This document shows, one piece after another, positions 39,656-50,589 of a stretch of 64,000 nucleotides of DNA. The stretch is from Gracilariopsis chorda (lineage: Eukaryota; Rhodophyta; Florideophyceae; Gracilariales; Gracilariaceae): contig NBIV01000207.1 in assembly GCA_003194525.1 (NCBI GenBank), forward strand, positions 62,001 through 126,000, in the 5' to 3' direction. Numbering within the stretch: the stretch's first letter is position 1; every line of letters starts with the position of its first letter. Under the pieces are notes generated by a model. The model saw nothing but the letters and a program-made list of their open reading frames with translations. It was not told the origin of the DNA and ran no database searches. Made by a program: the position numbers and the translations under genes.

Positions 39656-41840
39656 TACAATCTCGAGAAGGAGAAACCTCAAAAACTTTCACACATCGCG
39701 GATGGCCCTTATAAGGTCTTCAACGTCGAAAGGACACAGTGGTCCTGAAATTTGGTGACAATCTCGAGCGCTTTTCTCGAGATCAAGTAATTCAAGCGCC
39801 TCCACTCCATACGAAGGCACTGCCTCCCCGTATTGGAACGGATGATACTTTGGTGGACAAAACTTCATAAAAGAATATTTGCATCACTGCTACAGGGATA
39901 CAGATCGTTTCGCGGGGACGTACCGACATACAGTCGTTTTCTTCAACCAATGCTTTGGTTACGAACCAATTGGGTCGTACTCGCTCTTTAGCGCCTGTTA
40001 ATCCACCCCCGGACGTGCTTTTGGCTCCCGATGTCTCTCCATCTAAAGAGGTGGAGAAGATTGCCACTCTGGCCAAGAACATTTACCGGTGTCACGACCG
40101 TTGCCTAGTGCTCTTGGTAAACGGATTTTTGAAGTGAAACAACCCCTTGGGGATACCCAAGTCGGGTCAGCCGAGATTTCTCCGAATGTCAGCACTGCAA
40201 CACCGCATTCGCGTGCTAACTATGAAAAGGATACTTCACCCGTTTCGGGGTATAGTAACCCTTTGAGCAAGGACGTCTTGCGCTCATCAGATGAGAACCG
40301 CGCACTTCAGACTGCTAAATTATCTCATGCCATCAAGGACGTGTCGCCAGTTGCTGATCGCTCCCCCAAAACGTCCTTGACGTAGTCGGAACTCGACAAG
40401 AACATCCCGGACCGACAGGAGATAGTGGACACAGAAGCCCTGGTTAAGTCTAGATTGGTCAACCCGTATACCCCGTCGTCCACTGACACACCGTCACTGA
40501 CTTTGGCTACTTTTCGCAGCTCGCTGCCCGTTTTAAAACAGTCACAGCAGATCCCAGTCTAATCAGCAACCATTCTTCGAATTACAAGGCAAACTATGAA
40601 GCGGAAAATATTCGCCCCGAGATGGGTTATAATGGGCTACCATCGCCACTTAGCGTGGGAGATGCACATGATGCGCGTCAAGGCGACCAGGGGCACCAAC
40701 AGATGGATAGTGGAAGTTAAATTACAGCGCTGCCTACGGTAATTGACACTGTAACGGCAGGAGCAATGTCGCGTGCCAGTGCACGCGACGTGCCACATGC
40801 CCAAACTATTGGAGATTCGTTGTCGCCAGTGCGCATTGTTGGCACTACCCCCGTGGATGCACCGTTGTTCCTAGCACGTGACCTCGGATCAACCGATCCG
40901 CCTCCCCAGTCGAACCGTCGCAGCCCGCGAGCAGGGACCCCCGTCAATTTATGGAATCTAGGCCACTGGCACTTGAGAAATCTTGGCAGCTCCTGCTGAG
41001 GAAGGTAACGGGTACTCATCATAGTTCGTTGAGTCCGTCTGAGACGTTAGGATTACCCCGCCAGGTGGTTAAAACGCCGGAGCAGCCGTCACCTTTATCA
41101 GTGAACCGGACGCCTGACAACACTTCGACGCAGGAAGTTTATCCACAGGAGCTTGTTATCGACCATATCGTGGGACACAGTTACCCCCCACGAGGGTTTA
41201 ATATAATACCATGTCCGTTGGGACGGCTTTCTACCATCAATGGACACGGATGAACCGGTTGAACATCTCCCTCGATCTGTTATCATGCGGTACCATCGTT
41301 TTGTACAATCGGCTCTGCTGCGTAAAATCGATCACGCGATTGTAGGGTAACCTCACTCCATAGGGGTCCGGTTACACTCAAGATGGGGACCAAAGAGCCC
41401 ACTAGTGTAGTGGAGAAGAAGAAGAGGAAGAAAGCCCTAGAAGGAAAGGAAGAATCGAAGCCTTCAAGAAGGAAATAAAACTCTTTGGAAGAGAAGTGGA
41501 AGAGGCATAGTATATATATTTGATGCCCCGAAAGGGAGGAGAAGAAGTAAAATATCAGAGAAACACAGTTTACTTGAAGTTCATTACTATGTTGCTACCC
41601 TCTATTTGGGTTCGCAGCAGCCAAGCTTATTGGTAACTGAACAACCCTCTCTATCCTCAGGAGGATGGTCCACCGGAGCCCGGTTGGCTTCCATCATGCT
41701 GGCCCACTCTCGTGTGTTGAGGCTGCATTGCAGGTTGATACATCTACTGGGTACGCTGGTAGTTCGGTGTATAGGGCACAGCAGTCGCCGGAGGATAACT
41801 CGCTGGAGTTAGAAGAGCTTTGTTGAAGCCGCCTATGAAT
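39656..41840 (+). other. 3' internal region of the second gypsy element
   Basis: After integrase come fragmentary frames (40089-40385, 40766-40999, 40951-41253) rich in Ser, Pro and Thr. They read like a low-complexity C-terminal extension of pol or an extra ORF. A long purine-rich tract (about 41385-41560) precedes the antisense coding segment. Confidence 0.4.
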
Positions 41841-41866
41841 TGCGGAGGATTCCACTGCATTGCAAG

Positions 41867-42094
41867 TTAACGTGCAAGGTTGTTGGCAGCTGCCGAGGGA
41901 TTCGGAACGTTTGATGCTCCGCTCTGCGGTTGGCTGTTCGAGTTTCTCGAATTCAGAGTCACACGAGGATTCGGAGGAGAAGCAGAAGAAGAGGTCGAAG
42001 AAATCGGTATAATGCGGGCCGAAGGCGAATCTGTAATAGCGTTGCAAGGAGAAGGCCTGTGCTGGTCGTGAGAAGACGAGCCAGGGTCAGCCAT
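41867..42094 (-). pseudogene. Antisense P/Q/S-rich ORF in the second gypsy element
   Basis: On the minus strand ATG 42094 (MADPGSSSHDQHRPS) opens a Ser/Pro/Asn-rich frame ending in a TAA at 41867-41869. Beyond it the same frame continues MQWNPPQFIGGFNKALLTPA to about 41760. A CTATTTAAG box (42115-42107) lies 13 bp upstream of the ATG. It could be an antisense element gene, as in the first gypsy element, or the start of an inserted copia-like gag. Confidence 0.45.
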
Positions 42095-42106
42095 GCCGAG
42101 AAGATG

Positions 42107-42115
42107 CTTAAATAG
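42107..42115 (-). promoter_or_regulatory. TATA-like box for the antisense ORF
   Basis: CTATTTAAG on the minus strand directly upstream of ATG 42094. The short distance means transcription would have to start very close to, or after, this ATG. Confidence 0.3.
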
Positions 42116-42163
42116 GCCCGCTTTGCGGTGGTCATCGTCGCTCACGGGCACTTTTTGGCCCCT

Positions 42164-42176
42164 AAGGAGGAGGATA
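42164..42176 (+). promoter_or_regulatory. Polypurine tract of the second gypsy element
   Basis: AAGGAGGAGGATA just before the 3' LTR, a good polypurine tract. Confidence 0.65.
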
Positions 42177-42895
42177 TGTAGTGCAACGCGTTTGCGGAGG
42201 TTTATCGCACCTTGCGACCAATATATTCAGAGTTACTGCATCGCAGTGGACGTGCCCGATATATGAATGGGAGGTCAATTACTCGACGCCTAGGTTACTT
42301 GAACATTTTAAAGGACATTAGTTTACTTGTCACTTTGGCACACTTAGGACGCGTGTAAGTGCTGGTCGCACCTATTATTCAGGAATAGCTATATTCTATT
42401 TATCTAATTTAATATAGCTGCATAACAGAGAGCCGGCGCCAACTATACTTAAGAGGCCACTGGGAACCCACTGCTGGAAGGTAGACAAAACAATCAAGTG
42501 TCCAGATCTGATTCAGGAACCCCTGGTAGTTGGTAGACTCCATCGGAGAGCCAATGCCTGGTGCAGGACTAGTTATTGTATCTCGTGGCGTCTCGAACTG
42601 CATTCCGCGTCGCGTTACTATCCGCTTTGCGTGTTCTACTATATCTTCTATATTTTCCCTGATACAGGCCGCACCCCCGTGGTCGCCAGTGATTCCTTAT
42701 TTCTTTCTCGCTTTTCTCAGGTTTCCTTTCCGGTTATATCGTACACCTGCACGCCCGTCGTGACGGTGAGCTTCGGACTTAGACCCCACTAGCGCGCACA
42801 CCGCAGGTGGCTCTTTTGTTTACTGTTGCTACCCTTTAGAGAGAAGGATCCGAACGCCTTCGCGTTTCTTTCCCTTCGCAGGGTATTGCACCACA
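42177..42895 (+). repeat. 3' LTR of the second gypsy element
   Basis: 719 bp, TGTAGTGCAACGCG to TTGCACCACA, with the same AGCTATATT/AATATAGCT inverted repeat (42387-42419). AGAAA follows. Confidence 0.9.
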
Positions 42896-42896
42896 A

Positions 42897-43658
42897 GAAA
42901 TACTTGGTGTTGATACAAGAATCTTTCACGACTGGGCAAACAGATTTGTGGATGAAGTCAGACTCAAGCGAAGCAGCAGCACGTATTCTCTTCTTATATT
43001 CGACGGATACAAAAGTCATTTACATTTGAAGAGCTTGCATATTCTTCAGGAGAACAGAATCATTTTCGTCGCCCTCCCAGCACAAAAGTTTCACATTTTC
43101 CAAGCCCTAGACGTTTCAGTCTTCTCGTTGTATAAAGCCGCTATGCACAGTGAAGTGCACAAACGTTCTCGGATCAATACGGTATTTGACGCATTTGAAA
43201 TCGCTCGGATTGTTCGGGACGCTCTGTCTGTTTCTTGTTTTCTTCGAAACATTCAGAGCGATTTCCAGAATACGGGAATCTGGAACTACAGTCTTCGGCG
43301 CGCAAGCCCGATTTCCCTACGCAGTTTTAACAATGAAGGCCACTGTTCTTTTAAAGAACACTTGGAACAGGTATTGAAGTCATTTGACATTCAGAGTACG
43401 GCTTTGGCAGGTGGTGCAACTGTTCTAGAAAGTGGAACAGAGAAGATCAACACAAAATGTGGCGGCCATGTTACCACCTCCGCAGTTGTAGATGTGTTGA
43501 TGGACCACAAACGTCGTAGGAATGAGCTGGAAACAGAAGCAGAAGTGCGCCATCTGAAAAGCCTCGCATCTGAACGTGCCGTACGTCGATTTTGTTTGAA
43601 TGAGACAGGTATCGCTCGCCATGTTTCTGCACATGCTCGAGCTGCTTGCGGTAGTTGA
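42897..43658 (+). pseudogene. pogo/Tigger-like DDE transposase, C-terminal part
   Basis: The open frame begins directly after the gypsy element, with no ATG of its own before 42948. FHDWANRFV, then LLIFDGYKSH and LPAQKFHIFQALDVSVF, match the DDE_1 domain of pogo/jerky-type transposases; the first catalytic Asp region is missing. The usual N-terminal HTH part is absent: the sequence left of the gypsy insertion is the COQ5 upstream region. A relic truncated before or during the retroelement insertion. Confidence 0.75.
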
Positions 43659-45316
43659 ACAGTATGCAATGCTGATAATAGCTCGGCGAGGAAGAATGAA
43701 TAAGGCATGAAAGATACATCTGCATCTTCTCCACTGCATCTGTGGCTTTGAAATGGAAAGCGACTTGGAATGATAGCGGTATGGTGTCGCTGGCGAACCC
43801 TGTAATAATGTATTTTTGTTTGCTATCATGGGAAAGTGAGCCAATGAATGTTGAGAAAAAGATTATTTACATGCATAATTACTAAATGTTGAGCAAATGT
43901 TATGTTTAAGCGCTTGACGAGCACGGTATGCAGCTTAAGACAGAGCTTTGTCAGGTTGTTTTCGCAGATTCTTTCATCATGTTCAAATTACATCGGCTTC
44001 TTTCATATCCTTTTTCTTTCTCTGCAACTTTGACACAGGAGTGTCAATAGTGCTGGCTCCTAAATGGTGTGATCTTGGCCCAGTTTGATAAGGGTTTTCT
44101 ACGTCTTTGGTCTCTCAAATCAAACGCACTTCATCACCTGGAAAGGTTTGACAAATAAGTTTATGAGCGGTTAAGTAGATATAAAAATCCCCCGACGCCT
44201 GTCAAACACGTACACCTGATCTGTATTTATAGCTACAAAACAGTTATAAATACACGAAACAACAATGAATACACTTTACTTTACGTACATCTACGCATAG
44301 CTCAGTACTTCTGGCCATTCCAGTACTTCACGAAATCAAAACTTTAAATCAACTAGACCGAGGACATCGAATCAGAGGATGACATATTGGGTGCATGCAG
44401 AAATAAACAGAACACCAGCTCGCCAGAATTCTGGCGCGCATGTGGTAGTCTTCATAAATTGCCCGCCACACCACATCCCCAATTATTGGCACCAAAGCAG
44501 CAACCGAAACCTCTTCACTTTTACCGCTCCTTGGAATGAGAAACGCAGCTTTTAGGAGCTTGTAAGGTTTCGAGTGAGGCTTCCATCCTCCACATTCCGT
44601 CTCGCAACCATGGCACAAACTAGTACTACGTGAACTTTACCACTTTGTTCTCTACTCAGCCGACAATCCCAAGATGCTGCAACATCTAAGAAGTTTCTAA
44701 AAGGCTACAAAACGTCGCTCTGGTGCTCCGAGCTACAGCAAAATGGACTTCACTGCTCTGCTAGACATTATCTGTGTCATGAGATAGAATACGCTGCCAC
44801 TGTGTCGGTTGGTGGCTTAAGTTAGGATGTAGAAGACCATGGCGGGTGTGGTGAGCAAAGTTGCACGAGCGGTTTTTATGGTTGTGGCGTTTCAAAAAAA
44901 AGTGTGAGAACGCCAGTGTAGTTCAGTACAAAGTGACACAAGCCACTACCCCCACTCCCTGAGATCTTGGGTGCAGGTTCGCTTGAGGTTCGTTCAAAGG
45001 AGGTTTTGCAGATGGTCTGGTGATGATAATGGACCCTCGGAAGGTCCATTCTCATCGCTGAATCTGAAATACAGCCTGCCAAAATTGAGTGACTTGGCTT
45101 ATATTTATTGGGTCATATTTGACCAGAAGGCCAAATGGTAATTTCTACATGCACCCATTTTATACGTCGCTTGCACACTTTCCGCTTCTACCTGCAGCCT
45201 TCCAGTTCCCGCATTCACCGCAAAACGGAAACTGCCTTTCGATTTTCCTACCGTAATGCAAAACCCGTTCTCGTCTACTGTTAAACATTAGCCCAGTTTT
45301 CGCAACAGAACTCTCA
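43659..45316. other. No recognised gene
   Basis: Short frames only, no motif recognised. Probably decayed transposon and intergenic DNA. Confidence 0.4.
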
Positions 45317-47943
45317 TTGCGACGTCTAATGCAGCCTTCAATGGCCGCCGTACCGCAACAGAATACTCTGAAAATCAGCATAACAGCATCTAACACTGAC
45401 GACGCAAATACAATTGCGGAAAACTCTGTATCGATACCGACAACTATACAAAGCAGTAACAAAACATTGGAGCAATGTTATTTTGATAAAACTCATTGCA
45501 AAGTGGCCGTGAAGTACTTCAACATCATTGGCGGACCAAACGCAGAACGTGCCTCCAAACTCAATGTACTGGCAAGCAAAATGTTACAACGGAAGGTGAG
45601 CATTGCAACAATATGTAAGATAATTGATGGGTCTGCCGACGCAAGTAGTCTTGATTGCGCTCTTTTCAATGAGCTACTGGCGACAAAATTGCGAGTTCAA
45701 CGCAACTCTAATGATCAAGAAGCAGTTATTTGGCTTAAATAAGACATAATTGTCTTTGCCTGTAATGCAATACTCATTGGAGAGCCACCGCTTGGACTCA
45801 AAATGCAGTTTCTTCTCGGCAATCTCCACTTAGACCTCTTTTTGAAGCAGTGGAGTTTTGTAGATTGCTGAATGTTCTAGTAGATACTCGCATGGTTACG
45901 ATTTGGTAGAAACTAATGGATTTCATGAAAAGAGTGGAATTGGACACTCAAAAGGTAGACCCATGTTCTGAATCGATAGCTCCTTTACTCATTGATCCTG
46001 ACTTTTCGCCTGAGCCGATCTCGATACTCGCTGGAGGCGTGACGCGTGATGATATATGTTCAATTAATCCAGCTCTACGTACTCATTTGCGAGATGGTGC
46101 CATTCTTATACGAAAATTCGCAGAGTTCAAAAGCTTGTTTCAGTACATGCGTACCACGCTTTGAAGCATCAGGTCAGGGTGATCCGGAAGCTTTTTTCAG
46201 CTATGCAGACGGTAAGATTTACATTATGTACGACTTTTGCTTTCTACAACTACATCCCTTTATGAAACCGCTTTGCACCAGAGCGCTACGAAATGATTTT
46301 CAGCAGGAAGCTGGAGTTGGGGTGTAATGGTCACAGTACGGCTTTGGATCGCCTGGAGTGTCACAGTCCAAATCAAAACGAGAGAAAGTTGATATCAGTG
46401 GCTCTGCCACATCAGGATTGGAGCGTCTGGCTGCGGCACTTACACCACGTGATGAACATGTTGCGCGAGAGATAGAGAAGGCCGAGCGTGACAAGGTAAG
46501 AATTGAAGCTGTTGAAGCCCATTCTTGGAGCACAAAGGCCACGTTGGAGCTCATTTCGAAATTGAAGGACATGCTAACAAATTCCTCAAGCGAGCCCGAG
46601 AAGAAGGTGTTGGAAGGAAGTTTGTAACGTTTAATGCGCAATCTTCATGAATGATTGCTGTCATTGCAACGCGTAGCACAACTACGCGATAAAGGGAAAT
46701 CTGGAACAAATCTCCAACGCCATTCGCTCGCTCATGATGTGTTGAGAAGTGAGCTAAAATCTTCCTCGGTGAAACCCAAGTCTCATCCTTGACAAAGGTT
46801 TTAAGAAATACTTCGGTTACGGTCTTAGAAACGTGTCACGGAAAATGTCTTGCGTATCACCGAGGAGCTTCTAAAGCTTTGGATAACTATGAGACAACCA
46901 CGAGGGTTTGCAAAGAGACTTCTCCTCACCGGGAATCGCGACAGAGGCAGCTTCTTTTGCGCAAGGCCAGTCAAAGCCTTCGTGTACGTAGAACGTCGAC
47001 GAAAAGCATGGAGAGGGCAGTTTTTTCAGCTTTGGAACTTTAAAGAAGAAACCCCAGACCGGCCTTTTAGAAGTTCTTCTAGCAGCGCCATCGTCACTGC
47101 ACCCTCGCCGATTTATCCAATTCAAGTTTTACCTGCCATGGTCTTCTCGGGGGCCGCTCTAATTTTGCGGAATGACCATCTGCTCACCGAAGCTCTTCTT
47201 GAGAGACATTTAATTACACCGAATTCAGTTGAGGGAGTTTCTCTTAATCCCTTTAGTCGCAAGGTAATGGCTTGAAATGTCACTTTAAAGGACATGTCAC
47301 ACCAAATACTACTAACCGTCGCAGAACTATCTTTTCGTCTTCCTTCTTGACGCAAATTGGATATATCTGCTCCGAAGCTTACGCTATTTACAAAGCTGCA
47401 TGGTGTTGATCTTGCGCGCAATAAACTGGTCCAACCATTTTGAAATTATCGCGCAAGCACGTCAAGATTGGATGGTCTCTGAACCTACTCCCACGCTGGT
47501 CTCGCTCTGTGAGCAGGAGGAGGTCAATTCCAAGATTTCATTGGAAATGACAGCTCGTATTTTGGCTATCTCCGTCTCCATAAGCTCATCAAAGAGCCAC
47601 AAACCATTGTTGCCACCGATCTCACTGCCCTCGCTAGCTCTCAAGTCTTCTAATATTAGTACTTTCTCGGAGATCGTGCAAATGGTTCAAAGATTTATCG
47701 GTCGTGCAGTGCGCAAAGCAGGAAAAATCGTTTCCCCGTGAGCTCCAAAATAGTGCTAGACGCTTGGCTCGCAACGTGGCTGCGAAGACCGCTGAGGAAT
47801 TTATTTTACAAGCGGGAGCAAAAGTTAAGAAGCTGCAAGAACGTGTAGAACTTATCGATGACTACTTCAAAGACTTGGCGGAGGGTGATGGTGTTAGAAC
47901 ATGGCTAGGTCGAGCAATTGATATACTCATGAACGTCGATTAA
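45317..47943 (+). pseudogene. Decayed coding sequence, unrecognised
   Basis: Successive plus-strand frames (45317-45742, 45916-46164, 46358-46627, 46850-47275, 47704-47943) look protein-like: charged, helical and Lys/Glu-rich, for example RDEHVAREIEKAERDKVR and ARRLARNVAAKTAEEF. No catalytic domain is visible and stops separate them. Because the Harbinger-like transposase relic follows on the opposite strand, part may be the partner (Myb-like) ORF of that transposon; this is speculative. Confidence 0.3.
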
Positions 47944-48424
47944 GTCACAGGTGTACTACCGTCTGTTCCAGAATGATTCCAATGAAAGCCTTGGAAGTAC
48001 AGTATTCGGGGGACGATGTAGCACTGGATGAGATTGAAGTGCACTTCTAGTTTCTGCTACTAGCGTGCGATGCACGTGGCGCAGCGGATGAGGTGCTGAA
48101 TCTGGCGAGAAAAGCGGAGGCTTGTAGCAGACTGGGGCTCGTTGTCACGGAGCTTCGAACGGGCAGAGAGGCGTTTCTGAGCGCTGGCGATGGGAAGAGC
48201 GGATTACTACCTCCACTAAAATTCTTGTTGTTTCACTGTCAGGTTTGTGATATTCGTCCTTGTATGAAACCCATTCTTTGCAACTGCTCAGCAACACTGT
48301 AACGCAATGTTGATGATCGGTGACACCAATTTTGTGACGTGAAACTACCACGTTTTATGTGAAGTGCATCTTGAAAATGGACAACTGGTGATCCATGTAC
48401 GTGGTTTTCTTCATGGGCTGGATT

Positions 48425-48943
48425 CTAATTGAATATTTTATCATCTGCATTATCCATAATAAAGTTGTGCGGCTTGCATGCTGCCAAGATGATGAGAGGA
48501 ACTTTTGTCAATGGATACCTTACGGCAGACCAAAACACACCCAGCCTGCTTACAAACATACCGAAGGCTTGTTCAACGATAATGCGACAAGAAGAAAGGT
48601 AGGCGTTGAAACTTTTTTCCTTTTGCGTCAACCCCTGACCAGTGTATGGTGAAAGAACTCTACATTTGTTGCTATACGCATCATCAGCGATGACTGCAGC
48701 CCAGTCTGGTAAAGTAAAACCATTCAAAAATTGGAACAGTTTTGTTGTGGAGAACGCTGTGCCGTCATGTGTTCCTCCAGAATGCATAGCTGAAACGAAG
48801 CAGAACCGATAATCTCTTTTTACCACAGCCTGAACGCATACCGCAAAAACACCGTTGCGATTGTAGAATTTGCGAAGATCTGGAGCGTCACAGAGATGAG
48901 GCTTCTGAGTTTCAATTCCCAATCCCTCAAGTGCTGCAATCAC
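48425..48943 (-). pseudogene. PIF/Harbinger-type transposase fragment (DDE_Tnp_4)
   Basis: 172 codons matching the C-terminal half of HARBI1-like transposases: HSGGTHDGTAFSTTKLFQ, AVIADDAYSNKCRVLSPY (second Asp), then FNAYLSSCRIIVEQAFGMFVSRLGVF (catalytic Glu) and AACKPHNFIMD. The N-terminal part is not in the same frame upstream, so the copy is incomplete. Confidence 0.8.
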
Positions 48944-49453
48944 TCCACATTTTGGACTGTTACGAAGCTTACGAAACAGGTTAGCATTCAGTTTTCATTC
49001 TTGTTCTGTTTGGGGAAATCGTATCGACGGTAGACATTTCTTGAAGTCAAAGTGTGTTTCGTTAAATATGGCATAATATGTTGAAATTCATATTCCGTAT
49101 GGCCATCCAACTTCCAAGTAGCTTTCACCTGTTAAAAGTTGAATGCATACAAAAAGCATAACTCTACGCTAACTGCAGCAGGTACATGCGATTTATGGCG
49201 ATGTTTCCTTTGTAATGGCTGGCGCGAAGTGGATACGAGCTATATAAACTACGGTTTTGACACACGAAAAAGTCGTTTGAAAGCCAACTCAGAAATACGT
49301 TGTATGTGCTACAGTGGAGAAAAATGTGGGCGACTTATGATTCTTTATTTTTTGATTGCGGTGTAATTTGTACCAAACTTTCAAGAGGAAGCACGAGATA
49401 TATTGCCTCTGTTGTTGCAGTTTCATTTTTTAAATCTCCTGGTTAGAACCAGA
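48944..49453. other. No recognised gene
   Basis: Flank of the Harbinger-like relic up to the presumed LTR start of the third gypsy element. Nothing identified. Confidence 0.35.
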
Positions 49454-50410
49454 TGTAGTTTGCGACGGGAACGTAGCAGATGGTAATGCAATGCACTTGT
49501 CCCGACTTAGCGAAGATGCGGATCATATATTGCACGTATCCCGTGCGCCTTGGGAACGGTGGTTATGAAGTATAATGTCCCTGCTGGGTTGCCACGAGGC
49601 GGTAGATGCTGGCCTGATGTTTATCAATATAGGGTAACGCGGAGGATATCGGAATAGGTAGATGGTTTCATAGGACTTTCACAGTATTTTGGTTAATTTA
49701 GTCTTTAATTTTAAGATTGTTTTCTTCATTAGAAGGCTCGAGAACCTCCCGATCTGGGAAGTGCCACATGTGGTGTGCTGCACAGTCCAGTGTCAGACAC
49801 AGACGTGGTGGCTACTTAGGTGATGGCTCATCGCCATCACCTTCTCCTAATAAAGGCAACTGAGGCTCATCCTAGACGATTAATCTTTGCAGAGTGTCGG
49901 ACCTGATACCAGCCACCTACGTGAGCGTCTTTATCCCACTGGAGTGGAACCACGGCTGTTCATGGTATTATCAACCACTCAGGATCATCCAGACAAGACT
50001 GGTCCGAAGTGTCCCACTTTATCACTTTCTTTACGCTGTGGTTTTCCGGTGTATCTAGAACATTCTTCAACCCATGCATAGGGTTGTTTCTTGTTTATTT
50101 CGTGTCTCTTGTGGCTACGAGAATCCCTATTCTGGGATCTGTACAGCGCCGTGCTTACGGATTCTTTTCCTTTCTTGTCTCTCTTTTCTTTCTCTTTGGG
50201 CTTCGGTCTCTACCACTTCCACGCCAAACTCACCATACCATCACGCAATCCGGGACTGAAACGCCCACCTCCGTGCTATTTCTGAGGTTACTGTCGGTCT
50301 CACACCCGATAACCGTGTGATACGGAGGTTTCTGCCAGCTTCGCTACCCACACAGGGAGCAAGGCTTCGAACACCTTGAGAGTTTGTCCTCGTCCGAGGT
50401 TTGCACTACA
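49454..50410 (+). repeat. Presumed 5' LTR of the third gypsy element
   Basis: Starts TGTAGTTTGCGACGG, similar to the family start TGTAGTGCAACGCG, and ends TTGCACTACA, similar to TTGCACCACA. No second copy is in the window, so the limits are inferred from family ends. Confidence 0.5.
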
Positions 50411-50589
50411 AGATCGGTTTAGCATCAGCGATTCTAGTGTTTCAGTTACCTTTGAACAGGAGTCTCACTGTCGTGGAGTCGTTTGGTGGTTTTTTGTGGA
50501 ACCGGTCGTTTTAAGAAGGAACGCACTTGCCCTTTTATTGTTCTGGATGTTTGGTTATCGCATTCATCGAGACCCGAATTAGTCAGTCC

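Larger units (their letters stand above)
33091..42895 (+). mobile_element. Second Ty3/gypsy retrotransposon, degenerate
   Basis: LTRs at 33091-33790 and 42177-42895, with AGAAA directly outside both (33086-33090 and 42896-42900). The internal part has recognisable gag, protease, RT, RNase H and integrase in gypsy order but with many stops and frameshifts. The LTRs differ by many substitutions and indels, so this insertion is much older than the first one. It belongs to the same broad family as the fragments at 49454 and 63048 (shared TGTAGTG start, TTGCACCACA end, gag sequence). It also holds antisense coding sequence between pol and the 3' LTR. Confidence 0.9.
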
